In this document: one piece after another, positions 53,996 through 63,468 of the stretch | How positions within the stretch are numbered: the stretch's first letter is position 1 | How the letters are laid out: each line of letters opens with the position of its first letter | The notes under the pieces: generated by a model | Databases searched by the model: none | What the model was told of the DNA's origin: nothing | The model's input: the letters and a program-made list of their open reading frames with translations, nothing else | Program-made: the position numbers and the translations under genes | DNA from: Streptomyces griseoincarnatus | Lineage (GTDB): Bacteria > Actinomycetota > Actinomycetes > Streptomycetales > Streptomycetaceae | DNA length: 64,000 nt | Reading direction: 5' to 3' | Assembly (NCBI GenBank): GCA_014649575.1 | Contig: BMTH01000014.1 | Location: forward strand, 62,001 to 126,000

Positions 53996-54079
53996 CAAGC
54001 CTTCGCGTGCGGCTTCGCACCCGGCCGTGTCACCCGTCCGTCCGGGCGTGACACGGCGGACCTGGGGCACCCGGTGGCC

Positions 54080-55162
54080 ATGAAGCTGCATATCCCGGGC
54101 CGGGGCGACCGGCCGGCACACCAGAACGCGCCGGACGAGTCCGCGTCCACGCGGAAGGCCGGGCAGCCGGCTGAGGAGCCGGGCCCGAGCGACGCGGTGG
54201 AACGGGCGGCGCCGGACACCCCGACGAAACTGCCCAAGGGCGCCTGGAAAGACGCGCTCAAGGGCAGCGTGCGCGAGTTCAAGGACGACGAACTCACCGA
54301 CCGCGCCGCCGCCCTGACGTACTACGGCGTGCTGGCGCTGTTCCCGGCGCTGCTGGCCCTGGTGTCGATCCTCGGCCTCACCGGCAGGTCCACGACGGAC
54401 AAGGTGCTGGAGAACGTCCAGGAGCTCACCGCCCCCGGCGCCGCACGGGACATCATCACGCAGGCCATCGAACAGTTGCAGGGCAACGCGGGCGTCGGGT
54501 CGCTGGTGGCGGCCATCAGCCTCCTGCTGGCGATCTGGTCGGCGTCGGGCTATGTGGCGGCGTTCATGCGCTCGTCGAACGCGGTGTACGACATGCCCGA
54601 GGGCCGCCCGGTGTGGAAGGTGCTGCCGGTCCGGGTGGGCGTGACGGTCGCGCTGCTGGTGATGGCCGCCATCAGCGCGCTGATCGTGGTCTTCACCGGC
54701 GGACTGGCCCGGCAGGCGGGGGATCTGCTGGGGCTGGGCGACACGGCCCTCACGGCGTGGTCGATCGCCAAGTGGCCGGTGCTGGTCCTGCTGGTGACCG
54801 TCATGATCGCGCTGCTGTACTGGGCCGCCCCGAACGCCAAGGTGAAGGGGTTCCGCTGGATCACGCCGGGCAGTTTCCTGGCGCTGCTGATCTGGCTGGC
54901 CGCCTCCGCCGGGTTCGCGCTCTACGTCGCCAACTTCGGCTCGTACAACAAGACGTACGGCACGATGGCCGGTGTCATCATCTTCCTGATCTGGTTGTGG
55001 ATCACCAATCTCGCGATCCTGCTGGGCCTGGAGTTCGACGCGGAGATCGCCCGGCAGCGGGCCATCGCCGGCGGTCACCCGCCGGAGGAGGAGCCGTACA
55101 CGCAGCCGCGTGACACCCGCGCCTGGGACGAGCAGGACCGGGAGAAGATGGACGGCGCCTGA
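54080..55162 (+). CDS. YihY/BrkB-family membrane protein
   Basis: The protein has 360 residues. A 75-residue cytoplasmic start ends in KGSVREFKDDELTDRAAALTYYGVLALFPALLAL, the family signature, followed by six membrane helices, and a charged C-terminal tail with EFDAEIARQRAI. Once annotated as ribonuclease BN, these proteins are now regarded as membrane proteins of unknown, possibly transport, function. The start is uncertain: ATG 54080 has no clear ribosome site, and GTG 54074 is in frame. Confidence 0.88.
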   Translation: MKLHIPGRGDRPAHQNAPDESASTRKAGQPAEEPGPSDAVERAAPDTPTKLPKGAWKDALKGSVREFKDDELTDRAAALTYYGVLALFPALLALVSILGLTGRSTTDKVLENVQELTAPGAARDIITQAIEQLQGNAGVGSLVAAISLLLAIWSASGYVAAFMRSSNAVYDMPEGRPVWKVLPVRVGVTVALLVMAAISALIVVFTGGLARQAGDLLGLGDTALTAWSIAKWPVLVLLVTVMIALLYWAAPNAKVKGFRWITPGSFLALLIWLAASAGFALYVANFGSYNKTYGTMAGVIIFLIWLWITNLAILLGLEFDAEIARQRAIAGGHPPEEEPYTQPRDTRAWDEQDREKMDGA

Positions 55163-55168
55163 CCTCGG

Positions 55169-55203
55169 GACGTCCGGGCGGGCGGCGGGGCCCGTCGGAC
55201 GTC
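55169..55203. terminator. Inverted repeat between convergent YihY and flavodoxin-like genes
   Basis: GACGTCCG (55169-55176) and CGGACGTC (55196-55203) are perfect complements with a 19-base GC-rich loop; the right arm overlaps the stop codon of the flavodoxin-like gene. A terminator is likely. Confidence 0.5.
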
Positions 55204-55654
55204 AGTCCGCCAGCCCCGCCGCGATCGTGGCGCCCAGCTCCCAGCAGCGCTCCAGGGCCGCCTTGTCGGGTTCGCCGGTGACGGTCACCGTCTCCGTGGC
55301 GCGGCGCCAGCCGAGGCCGGTGGTGACCGTCTCGATGCCGCGCACGGCGCCGGTGACGTCGTTGCCGCCGTGCACGTAGTACCCGAAGGGGCGGCCCTTC
55401 GTACTGTCCAGGCAGGGGTAGTAGACCTGGTCGAAGAAGTGCTTGAGGGCGCCCGACATGTAGCCGAGGTTGGCGGGGGTGCCGAGCAGGTAGCCGTCGG
55501 CGTCGAGGACGTCGCCGGCGGTCGCGGACAGCGCGGCGCGGCGCACCACCCGGACCCCTTCGATCTCCGGGGCGGTGGCGCCGGAGACGACGGCTTCGAA
55601 CATCGCCTGGCAGTTCGGCGAGGGCGTGTGGTGGACGATCAGCAGGGTCGGCAC
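55202..55654 (-). CDS. Flavodoxin-like NAD(P)H-dependent oxidoreductase
   Basis: The protein has 150 residues from the GTG at 55654. It shows the flavodoxin fold: LLIVHHTPSPNCQAMFEAVVSGA for the FMN phosphate loop, YLLGTPANLGYMSGALKHFFDQVYYPCLD and PFGYYVHGGND for the isoalloxazine contacts. Members reduce quinones, azo dyes or other small acceptors with NAD(P)H. No pathway context is apparent. Confidence 0.85.
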   Translation of the reverse strand: MPTLLIVHHTPSPNCQAMFEAVVSGATAPEIEGVRVVRRAALSATAGDVLDADGYLLGTPANLGYMSGALKHFFDQVYYPCLDSTKGRPFGYYVHGGNDVTGAVRGIETVTTGLGWRRATETVTVTGEPDKAALERCWELGATIAAGLAD

Positions 55655-55774
55655 GTCCCCGACCCTGCCGTGCCGGGCGCCGCGTCCGCAAGCCGGGGCC
55701 CGGTGAGGTGCCGTTGTGACGGGGGCACGGGAGTGGCACGATGCCCGGCATCGGCGAGGGAAGCGAGGTGGGTC

Positions 55775-56416
55775 GTGGGCGACGAGACGCACGGATCCCC
55801 GGCGGCGGCGGTGTTCGACGCGCTGGGCGGCGACTACGAGAAGGCGTTCGCGTCCTCCGCGGCCCACCGGGCGTCGCTCACCTGGCTGCTCGAACGGCTC
55901 TCCCCCGGCAGCACCGTGCTGGACGTCGGCAGCGGCACCGGACGGCCCACGGCCGCCACGCTGGCCGGTGCGGGACACAAGGTGCTGGGCGTCGACGTGT
56001 CGCCGGTGATGGTGGAGATCGCCTCCCGTCAGGTGCCCGGGGCCGAGTTCCGCTGCGACGACATCCTGCGGTCGCCGCTCCCGGAGGGCGCGTACGACGC
56101 GGTCTGCGTGTACTTCTCGCTGCTGCAGATGACCCGGGCGGAGCAGGAGGGGCTGGTGCGCCGGCTGACGGCCGCGCTCCGGCCGGGCGGTCTGCTGGTG
56201 CTGGCCACGGTGCCGCTGGACGTGGAGGAGTTCGACGGGGTGTTCATGGGCCAGCCGGTGCGGGTCACCAGCTTCGCCGCGCAGGACGTCATCGGCATGG
56301 TGCGGGAGGCGGGTCTGACGGTGGAGTGGGAGGAGAGCACGATGTTCACCCCGAGCCATCCGGAGGCACGCCCGGAGCCGCATCTGTTCCTGCACTGCCG
56401 GAACGGCGGGGCCTGA
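55775..56416 (+). CDS. Class I SAM-dependent methyltransferase
   Basis: The protein has 213 residues from the GTG at 55775 (AGGTGG upstream). The SAM-binding core is clear: GSTVLDVGSGTGRPTAATLAGAGHKVLGVDVSPVMVEIA, then ILRSPLPEGAYDAVCVYFSLLQMTRAEQEGLVRRLTAALRPGGLLVLAT. The late segment VTSFAAQDVIGMVREAGLTVEWEE forms the substrate cap. The acceptor is unknown; it is divergent from the flavodoxin-like gene. Confidence 0.88.
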   Translation: MGDETHGSPAAAVFDALGGDYEKAFASSAAHRASLTWLLERLSPGSTVLDVGSGTGRPTAATLAGAGHKVLGVDVSPVMVEIASRQVPGAEFRCDDILRSPLPEGAYDAVCVYFSLLQMTRAEQEGLVRRLTAALRPGGLLVLATVPLDVEEFDGVFMGQPVRVTSFAAQDVIGMVREAGLTVEWEESTMFTPSHPEARPEPHLFLHCRNGGA

Positions 56417-56517
56417 CACCGGACGCCCGCGCCGTCACGGCACGGGCCGGGTCTCCCCCTGGCGCGCCCGGAGGTCCGCGAGGTCTCACCAGGTTCCCGT
56501 GCGGTGCGCGGGGAGGC

Positions 56518-57114
56518 TCAGCCGGTCATGCGCTTGCGCCACGCCGGCTCGACCTGGCGCCACTCGGCCTCCCAGAGGTCCAGGCGGCGCAGCCGCAGCC
56601 GGGCGCGGACGATCCATCCGGCCAGCAGCACCATGCCTCCGGTGACGAAGGCCACGGTGAGGCCGCCCATGGCGATCTGGAAGTGCGCCTCGGCGCCCTC
56701 GGGGGGCGCGGACACGAGGCGGCCGTCCCCGTCGTTGTGGACGGTGACCTCGTCGCCCTTCTTGCCGTCCGCGGGGACCTCGGCCCGTCCGGTGTGACGG
56801 CTGCCGTCGGGGGCGGTCCAGCGGACCTCGGCCCAGACGCCGCCGTCGCCGCTCTCGGACACGGGCGCGGGCGCGGCGTCGCGCGCGTTCTCGACCAGTA
56901 CGGCCGGGACCGGGCGGGTGCGTTCGCGGCGGTCGTCGAGGGACGTGCCGACCGCTCCGGCCGCCGCGATCCCGGCGAACCCCGAGAGGACGAGGGCGAG
57001 GACGGCCGTGGCGATCAGCAGCCAGGCCTCGGCGACGTCGCTGCGGCGGCACAGCGGGTTCTTCCGCCATCGCCACCAGGGCACCTTGGGCCTCGCGCCA
57101 TGCGTCGTCGCCAT
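56518..57114 (-). CDS. Rv1733c-like two-helix membrane protein
   Basis: The protein has 198 residues. It has a basic start WWRWRKNPLCRRSDVAEAW, a first membrane helix (LLIATAVLALVLSGFAGIAAAGAVG), an exported beta-rich loop of about 80 residues (WAEVRWTAPDGSRHTGRAEVPADGKKGDEVTVHND), a second helix (TVAFVTGGMVLLAGWIV) and a basic, tryptophan-rich end LWEAEWRQVEPAWRKR. This is the pattern of the Rv1733c family, which in mycobacteria belongs to the DosR dormancy regulon and in Streptomyces is often next to similar redox-stress genes. Molecular function is unknown. Confidence 0.82.
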   Translation of the reverse strand: MATTHGARPKVPWWRWRKNPLCRRSDVAEAWLLIATAVLALVLSGFAGIAAAGAVGTSLDDRRERTRPVPAVLVENARDAAPAPVSESGDGGVWAEVRWTAPDGSRHTGRAEVPADGKKGDEVTVHNDGDGRLVSAPPEGAEAHFQIAMGGLTVAFVTGGMVLLAGWIVRARLRLRRLDLWEAEWRQVEPAWRKRMTG

Positions 57115-57163
57115 CGGAGGTCACCTCCTCGCGCGGGTGCCGACCGCGCCACCCCTCCAGGGT

Positions 57164-57201
57164 GGCCCGTTCCCGCCCGGCCCGCACGGGCGGAACGGGC
57201 C
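57164..57201. terminator. Strong inverted repeat between the dehydrogenase and Rv1733c-like genes
   Basis: GGCCCGTTCCCGCCC (57164-57178) pairs with GGGCGGAACGGGCC (57188-57201), with a single bulged C and a 9-base loop. It lies 97 bases past the dehydrogenase stop and 50 bases before the Rv1733c-like start, so it is either the dehydrogenase terminator or a leader structure of the next gene. Confidence 0.5.
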
Positions 57202-57297
57202 CTTTCCACGGACGCGGTCCGGCGGATCCTCCCGGGCCTCCCCGGACCGGCGGGCCAGGACGGCGGGACGGCCGGGTCCAGCCGCCCTGCCCCCCGG

Positions 57298-58371
57298 TCA
57301 GACCGTCGGGTGCACCGGGACGACCTCGTGCTGCGGGACGCCGAGGACGACCTTGAGCGCGCCCGTCTCGGCGGCGTTGGCGAACACGTCGTACGCCTCC
57401 TGCATCTGGTCCAGGGGGAAGGTGTGGGAAACCATGCGGCGGGTGGGCAGCCGGCCGGCCGCGGCCATCCGCAGCAGGGTGGGCGTGGAGTGCGTGTCGA
57501 CGAGGCCGGTGGTGATGGTGACGTTCTTGATCCAGAGGTCCTCGAGGTGCAGCGTGGAGGGCGCCCCGTGCACGCCGACGTTGGCGACGTGCCCGCCGGG
57601 GCGCACCACCCGGGTGCACAGTTCGAAGGTCTCGGGGACGCCGACCGCCTCGATCACCACGTCCGCGCCGAGCTCCCCGGTGAGGTCCTCGACCAGTTGC
57701 TCGGGGCCCTCGCCCGCGTCGGCCACCGCGTCGGCGCCGAACTCCTTCGCCGCCTGGAGCCGGGACGCCGCCAGGTCCACCGCGACCACCCGCTCGGGGC
57801 CGAACAGCCGGGCCGTGGCGATCGCGGCCAGCCCGACCGGCCCGGCCCCGACCACGACGACGGTGTCCCCGGGCCGCACCCGCCCGTTGAGCACGCCCAC
57901 CTCGTAGGCGGTGGGGAAGATGTCCGCCAGCAGCACGGCGTCCTCGTCGGCGACGGCGCCGCGCAGCGGGTACACCGACAGGTCGGCGAACGGCACCCTC
58001 ACGTACTCGGCCTGCGTGCCGTCGACGAGGTGCCCGAGGATCCAGCCCCCGCCGCCCTGGCACTGTCCGTACATGCCCTCGCGGCAGAAACGGCAGCGTC
58101 CGCACGCGGTGATGCAGGAGACCAGCACCCGGTCACCGGGCCGTACGGTACGGACGTCCGCGCCGGCCTCGACCACCTCGCCGACCGCTTCGTGTCCGAG
58201 GACGGTCCCCGGGCGCACCTCGGGCACGTCGCCCTTGAGGATGTGCAGGTCCGTCCCGCAGATGGTGACGGCGTCGACGCGGACGATGACGTCGCCGGGC
58301 TCCCGGATCTCCGGATCGGGAACCTCCTCCCAGGCGGACTGCCCTGGGCCGTGGAAGACGTAACCCTTCAT
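57298..58371 (-). CDS. Zinc-dependent alcohol dehydrogenase family protein
   Basis: The protein has 357 residues from ATG 58371, with GTGAGGA upstream. It is a medium-chain dehydrogenase: catalytic zinc ligands in TICGTDLHILKGD and GHEAVGEV, a structural zinc lobe CGRCRFCREGMYGQC with four cysteines, and the NAD(P) motif VVVGAGPVGLAAIATARLFG. It oxidises an alcohol or polyol or reduces an aldehyde; the GTDLHI form is common in enzymes acting on small secondary alcohols. A comparable gene sits near the carotenoid and dormancy genes in other Streptomyces, which I recall but cannot check. Confidence 0.9.
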   Translation of the reverse strand: MKGYVFHGPGQSAWEEVPDPEIREPGDVIVRVDAVTICGTDLHILKGDVPEVRPGTVLGHEAVGEVVEAGADVRTVRPGDRVLVSCITACGRCRFCREGMYGQCQGGGGWILGHLVDGTQAEYVRVPFADLSVYPLRGAVADEDAVLLADIFPTAYEVGVLNGRVRPGDTVVVVGAGPVGLAAIATARLFGPERVVAVDLAASRLQAAKEFGADAVADAGEGPEQLVEDLTGELGADVVIEAVGVPETFELCTRVVRPGGHVANVGVHGAPSTLHLEDLWIKNVTITTGLVDTHSTPTLLRMAAAGRLPTRRMVSHTFPLDQMQEAYDVFANAAETGALKVVLGVPQHEVVPVHPTV

Positions 58372-58539
58372 GCCGATCCTCACCCTTCTCGCTGAGCGGC
58401 GGGCCTCGGCGCCGGGCGCACGCACCCGCCTGCGTCGGCGGAGCCGGGACGTCCGGAACCGCCCTGCACTTCCAGTGTGTGCACGATTCGCCCGTTCTGC
58501 CGACAGGGGCAAGGGCAGGCGCCCCGGGTGCGCCCCGGT

Positions 58540-61500
58540 TCAGGCGACCGGGCGGGCGATGCCGGTGTGGAGGGTGTGGCGTGTGTGGCGGGCGGAGTCC
58601 GCCAGGCGTTGGGTGAGGCGGGTGGCGAGGGCGTAGAGGTGGCGGACCGCGGTCAGGCGTTCCAGATGGGGGGCCAGGGCGGAGAGGGTGATGGCGAGGG
58701 CGACGCCCGTCCAGGCGGCCGGGCCCAGGGGGACACAGCCGAAGAAGTGGCTGACGCCGGGCGTCTGCACCAGCGCCGCGAGGACCGCCGCGGAGCCCAG
58801 CGCGGTCACCCACACCAGGGTGCTGTGGCGGCGTCCGGAGAGGGTCTGCACCAGTTGCGCGCCGACCACCCCGCACAGCGCCATGGTGGTGGAGCGGCGC
58901 TCGGTGCCCGGGGTGAAGCGGCCGATCAGGTAGGCCGCGACCGCGCCCAGGCAGGTGGTGACGCCGCGGCGCCGGATGGAGCGCAGCAGCGGCGTGCCGA
59001 GCACGTCGAGGCCCATCGGGCCGGTCTCGGCGTGCGCCGCCGTGGACGGGTCGTTGCTCGGGGTCACCGCCACGGCCATGGCCGGGAACATGTCGGTGAG
59101 CAGGTTGACCAGCAGCAGCTGGCGGGTGGACAGCGGCGAGGAGCCGGCGAGCAGGGTGCCGAGCACGCTGAAACCGACCTCGCCGGCGTTGCCGCCGATG
59201 AGGATGCTCACGGCGTCGGCGACGCTGCGCCACAGCGCCCGGCCCTCGGCGAAGGCGTCGACGAGGACGGACAGGTCGCCGCCGGTGAGGACGATGTCGG
59301 CGGCGTTGCGGGCGGCGGCGGAGCCGCGGGCCTCGATGCCGACGCCCACGTCGGCGGCGCGGATGGCGGCGGCGTCGTTGGCGCCGTCGCCGGCCATCGC
59401 GACCACCCGCCCGGCCTGCTGGAGGGCCTCGACGACGTGCAGCTTCTGCTCGGGCGCGACACGGGCGACGACCCCGGCGCCGTGCAGGGCGCGGACGCGT
59501 TCGGCGCGGCCCATGGCGACCAGGTCGTCCCCGGTGACCACCTGGGTCTCGTCGGGCCAGCCCAGTTGCAGGGCGATGGCGCGGGCGGTCTCCGGGTGGT
59601 CGCCGGTGAGCATGACGGGCAGGATGCCGGACTTCCGCAGGGCGACGAGGAGTTCCCGCGAGGTGTCGCGGGGCACGTCGGCGAGGGCGACGAACCCGAC
59701 GAGCTCCAGCCCGGAGAGGCCGGCCTGCACCTCCGCCTCCGGGTCGGAACCCTCGTACCGGCGCCGGGCGACGGCGAGGACGCGCAGTCCCTGCCCGGCG
59801 AGGGTGTGGGCGGCGCCGGCCGCCTCCTCGGGCAGGTTCGCGCAGGCGGGCAGCACCGTCTCGGGGGCGCCCTTGACGACGAGGTACGCGCCGTCCTCGC
59901 CGTCCCGGCCGACGGCCGCCGCGTAACCGCGGCTGGCCTCGAAGGCCAGTTCCCCGTCCGGGGTCCAGTCCTCGTCCGGCGGCGCGGCGTCCAGCACGGC
60001 CTCGTCGGTGGCGTGCGCGACCTTGCGCCCCTCGGTGGTCTCCTCCTGGGGGCAGGCGCGCGCGGCCATCCGTACGACCGGTACGGCGCGTTCGTCGTCC
60101 GGGGCCAGGACCGCGCCGTCGGCGGCGGCGACCCGGACCAGGCGGAGGCGGTTCTCGGTGAGGGTGCCGGTCTTGTCGAAACACATGGTGTCGACCCGGC
60201 CGAGCGCCTCCAGGGTGCGCGGCGTGCGGACCAGTACGCCCCGGCGGGACAGGCGGCGGGCGGCGGCCATCTGCGCGACGGTCGCGACCAGCGGCAGTCC
60301 TTCCGGTACGGCGGCCACGGCCACGGCGACCCCGCCGCTGACGGCGCGCCGCAGCGGGCTGCCGCGCAGCAGGGACAGGCCGGTCACCAGCGCTCCGCCG
60401 GTGAGGGTGACGGGCAGCGCCTTGCGGGTCAGCTCCTGCAGCCGGGCCTGCACACCGGCGGGCGGCGGGGTGCGTGAGGCGAGGGCGACGGCGCGGCCCG
60501 CCTCGGTGTGGTCGCCGGTGTCCACCACCAGCGCCTCGGCCCGTCCCGCCACCACGGTGGTGCCCTCGAAGACCATGCAGGTACGCCGGGCCACCGGCGC
60601 GCCCGGCGTCGCGTCGACTCCCTTGGCCACGGGCAGCGACTCGCCGGTGAGCGACGATTCGTCGACCTCCAGCCCGTCGGCGCTCAGCAGCCGCGCGTCC
60701 GCCGGTACGACGTCGCCGGCGGCGAGGTCGATGTGGTCTCCCGGCCGCAGGCGGGCGGCGTCGACGGTGACCGTCCGGTGGTCGGTGAGGTGGCGGCGCG
60801 CGCGGGGCTGCTGGCGGGCGGCGAGCCGGGCGAGGGCCCGTTCGGCGCGCAGCCGCTGAAGGCCGCCCGCGACCGCGTTGAGGTCCATCGCGCCGACCAC
60901 GAGCAGCGCGTCCACCAGCGAGCCGAGCAGCGCCGAGGCGACCGCTCCGGTGGCGAGGACCGGGGTGAGCGGGTCGTCCAGTTCGCGGCGGACGGCGCCG
61001 GCCGCCTCCCAGGTCCAGCGGGCGGGCGCGGCGGCTCCGGTCCCGGCCAGGCGCGCGGCCCGCTGCCGCACACGGGCGCCGAGCAGGGTGAGACCGACCG
61101 GTTCGGCCTCGGTGCGGGCGTGCCGCAGGAGGGTGTGCGCCTCGTGCGGTTCGAGGGCGTGCCAGGGCACGTGCAGCCGGGGTTCGGGCGGGGCGGCGCG
61201 AGCCACGCGGACGGCCTCGGTCCAGCCGGTGAGGAGGGCCCCGGCCGCGGCGACGTTCACCGGGGCGTGCCGGGTGAGCTGCTGCCACACGCGGCCGCCG
61301 GGCGTGCCGCCGCGGGCCACCATGAGGCCGGAGAGCGCGGCGCCCGCGCGGGCCAGGGTCTGCGAGCGGCGCCCGACGCGGCGGGCCGCCGGGACCGCGG
61401 TGAGCAGGCGCCAGACGTCCGCGAGTCCGCCGGGGGCGAGGGCGTCGGCGCCCCACGGGACCGCCGAGCGGCCGTCGGTGAGGGCGATCGCCACGTCTCC

Positions 61501-62865
61501 CGCGGGCAGTCCGTCCGCGACGTCCCGGTCGCCGCCGGCGGGGACCCGGGCCACGCCGACGACGATGTGCCCGTCCTGCTGGAGGGCGCGGACGGCGTCG
61601 CCGAACGGCAGGTCGGCGGGGGCCACCTCGTCGGCGAGGCGGGTGATGTCCTTCAGCTCGGAGCCGCCGGTGACGACGACGTGCAGCCCGGCCCGGCGGG
61701 CCGCGTCGAGCACCGCCTCCGCCCACGGGTGCACGGGGTCGTGGTAGGGCGCGGGCTCCTCGTCCTCGGTGGCCGGGAGGCTGCGGAGCGCGTCGGCGTG
61801 GAGGACGAGCGAGTCGGCGATCTCCAGCTGGCGCAGCCGGTCGCCGCCGCGCACCAGCACGCCGGTGCGGGCGAGTTCGGCGCCCAGTACGGAGTTGAAG
61901 GCGGCGGGACCGTAGCGCGCGGCCTTCGGGGAGCCCGCGAGTACGGCCTCGGCGGCCTCGCCGGCGTCGCGGGTGACGAGGAGGGTGGCGGCTGCCCCGG
62001 CCACGCTGCCTGTGCCGGCGTTCGCCGCGTACGCCTGCGCCGGGGTCACGCGCAGGGGCGGGCGGACACCCGGCGCGGGCGGGACGCTGGTGCGTCGCTC
62101 ACGGCACACGTCGTCGTGGAGCGTCTCGAAGGCGACGGCGCGGGCGGTCGCCTCCGTGAGCTGACCGGTGCGCAGCAAGGCGTCGAGCAGCAACGACACC
62201 GGGGACTGGGCGGCGCCGTGCGCGGCGGCGTTGGCGGTGGCGAGCAGCAGTTCCATGCCGCTGCCGCCGAACCGCTCGCGCAGCCGGGCGCGGAAGCGGG
62301 GGTTCTCGCGGAGCAGGGTGACCAGGGCGGTGATCGCCTTGGGGCTGCGCGGCAGCCGCAGCGACCGGCCCGCGAGGGCGCCGGCGACACCGGCGGCGTC
62401 CAGCAGCAGCGCGGCGGCGGCGACCCGCACCTCACGCGGGTCGCCCGGGTGCGTGGTGTCGTCCTCCGGCTCGGGGCCGGCGTCCTCGGTGAGACCGAGA
62501 CGCCCGGCGGCGGCGACGGCCCGCTCGGCGACGCGGTCGCCGGCCGTGTCGGTGACGGCCGTCACCACGAGCCGGGCCAGTCCCTCGTCCCAGTACGCGG
62601 CCACCACGTCAGGGTGTTCCCGCAGCTCGGCGGCGACCTTGCGGGCGAGGGGACCGACGGTCGCGTCGGGGTGGCGCAACGCGAGGTGGACGCGGTGGCC
62701 GGCCCGCCAGTGGCGGTCGGTGCCGAGGGCGTTGCGGGCGACGTGCGTCAGCCGGCGGGTGGTGTCGTGGACGGACGTCACGCCGTGGACGGTGCCGCGG
62801 GCCGCCCCGGCGGCCGCGCCCGCCAGAGCGCCGGCGAGGGGGGCGACGTCGAGCAGTGCGAGCAT
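58540..62865 (-). CDS. Very large CtpI-type cation-transporting P-type ATPase
   Basis: The protein has 1441 residues, far longer than ordinary P-type ATPases (about 700-900). An N-terminal region of some 600 residues includes ferredoxin-like, HMA-type folds without CxxC and degenerate helical repeats. The ATPase proper follows: LTGES loop, phosphorylation site MCFDKTGTLTEN with Asp897, and the hinge MAGDGANDAAAIRAADVGVG near 1160, then C-terminal membrane helices. The length and layout match mycobacterial CtpI-like pumps. The transported ion is not known; divalent metals are guessed. It is co-directional with, and 18 bases after, the membrane-protein gene at 62884. Confidence 0.88.
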   Translation of the reverse strand: MLALLDVAPLAGALAGAAAGAARGTVHGVTSVHDTTRRLTHVARNALGTDRHWRAGHRVHLALRHPDATVGPLARKVAAELREHPDVVAAYWDEGLARLVVTAVTDTAGDRVAERAVAAAGRLGLTEDAGPEPEDDTTHPGDPREVRVAAAALLLDAAGVAGALAGRSLRLPRSPKAITALVTLLRENPRFRARLRERFGGSGMELLLATANAAAHGAAQSPVSLLLDALLRTGQLTEATARAVAFETLHDDVCRERRTSVPPAPGVRPPLRVTPAQAYAANAGTGSVAGAAATLLVTRDAGEAAEAVLAGSPKAARYGPAAFNSVLGAELARTGVLVRGGDRLRQLEIADSLVLHADALRSLPATEDEEPAPYHDPVHPWAEAVLDAARRAGLHVVVTGGSELKDITRLADEVAPADLPFGDAVRALQQDGHIVVGVARVPAGGDRDVADGLPAGDVAIALTDGRSAVPWGADALAPGGLADVWRLLTAVPAARRVGRRSQTLARAGAALSGLMVARGGTPGGRVWQQLTRHAPVNVAAAGALLTGWTEAVRVARAAPPEPRLHVPWHALEPHEAHTLLRHARTEAEPVGLTLLGARVRQRAARLAGTGAAAPARWTWEAAGAVRRELDDPLTPVLATGAVASALLGSLVDALLVVGAMDLNAVAGGLQRLRAERALARLAARQQPRARRHLTDHRTVTVDAARLRPGDHIDLAAGDVVPADARLLSADGLEVDESSLTGESLPVAKGVDATPGAPVARRTCMVFEGTTVVAGRAEALVVDTGDHTEAGRAVALASRTPPPAGVQARLQELTRKALPVTLTGGALVTGLSLLRGSPLRRAVSGGVAVAVAAVPEGLPLVATVAQMAAARRLSRRGVLVRTPRTLEALGRVDTMCFDKTGTLTENRLRLVRVAAADGAVLAPDDERAVPVVRMAARACPQEETTEGRKVAHATDEAVLDAAPPDEDWTPDGELAFEASRGYAAAVGRDGEDGAYLVVKGAPETVLPACANLPEEAAGAAHTLAGQGLRVLAVARRRYEGSDPEAEVQAGLSGLELVGFVALADVPRDTSRELLVALRKSGILPVMLTGDHPETARAIALQLGWPDETQVVTGDDLVAMGRAERVRALHGAGVVARVAPEQKLHVVEALQQAGRVVAMAGDGANDAAAIRAADVGVGIEARGSAAARNAADIVLTGGDLSVLVDAFAEGRALWRSVADAVSILIGGNAGEVGFSVLGTLLAGSSPLSTRQLLLVNLLTDMFPAMAVAVTPSNDPSTAAHAETGPMGLDVLGTPLLRSIRRRGVTTCLGAVAAYLIGRFTPGTERRSTTMALCGVVGAQLVQTLSGRRHSTLVWVTALGSAAVLAALVQTPGVSHFFGCVPLGPAAWTGVALAITLSALAPHLERLTAVRHLYALATRLTQRLADSARHTRHTLHTGIARPVA

Positions 62866-62883
62866 GCGTGATCCCTGCCCGGC

Positions 62884-63453
62884 TCAGTCGTTGCGCCGGG
62901 CGGCGGGCCGGGTGGGGCCCGGTCGGCCGGCGTCGTCGTCGTGGCCGGTCGCCGCGGCCACCTTCTTGAGGGCGGACGCGGTGCCTTCGTCTCCTACCTT
63001 GGCGGGCTGGACGCGCGGGGCGGGGTGGTGGCGGGTGGGGGTGAGGCGGTCGCCGGGGCCGGTGTCGCGGTCCTGGTGCGTGTCTCCGTGGCCCGTGGCG
63101 CCGCCGGCCGGCGGGACCACACCCTCGCGGGTCGCGGCGGCCCACGCCTCGTCCTCGGCGGGGGTGTGCCGCGTGCCGTCGGCGGTCTCCTTGTCGTCCC
63201 GCGGCCTGGTCAGCCAGGCGACCGCCGCGCCGGTGAGGGCGACGGGCCACTCCACCAGGCCGGCGACGCCGAGGACTCCCGCGCCGGTGTAGACGGCGAT
63301 GCGGCGGCCGCGAGGGGACACGGCGCCGAGGGTGTCGAGGGCGGTGCCGGCCACCCGGCCGACGTGACCGGCGCCCGGCAGCCGGCTCAGGTGCGAGGCG
63401 ACGGCCCGCAGGGGTTGCGGAAGTTCCGGCGCGCGCGGCGTTTCCTGCTCCAT
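62884..63453 (-). CDS. Membrane-associated protein encoded with the P-type ATPase
   Basis: The protein has 189 residues from ATG 63453, which follows GGAGGTCGAC; a longer frame reaches 63510. An N-terminal helix region (PLRAVASHLSRLPGAGHVGRVAGTALDTLGAV) precedes a hydrophobic hairpin (IAVYTGAGVLGVAGLVEWPVALTGAAVAWL) and a long polar, histidine-rich tail (GHGDTHQDRDTGPGD, TRHHPAPR). The tail could bind metal. It is the first gene of an operon with the ATPase and probably a partner of that pump. Family not recognised. Confidence 0.68.
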   Translation of the reverse strand: MEQETPRAPELPQPLRAVASHLSRLPGAGHVGRVAGTALDTLGAVSPRGRRIAVYTGAGVLGVAGLVEWPVALTGAAVAWLTRPRDDKETADGTRHTPAEDEAWAAATREGVVPPAGGATGHGDTHQDRDTGPGDRLTPTRHHPAPRVQPAKVGDEGTASALKKVAAATGHDDDAGRPGPTRPAARRND

Positions 63454-63468
63454 GTCGACCTCCAGCAC

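Noticed and set aside
58440-58460. GGACGTCC near 58450 as a DosR/OsdR box
   Set aside because: The short palindrome does not match the longer GGGAC-type consensus well enough and such 8-mers are common in GC-rich DNA.
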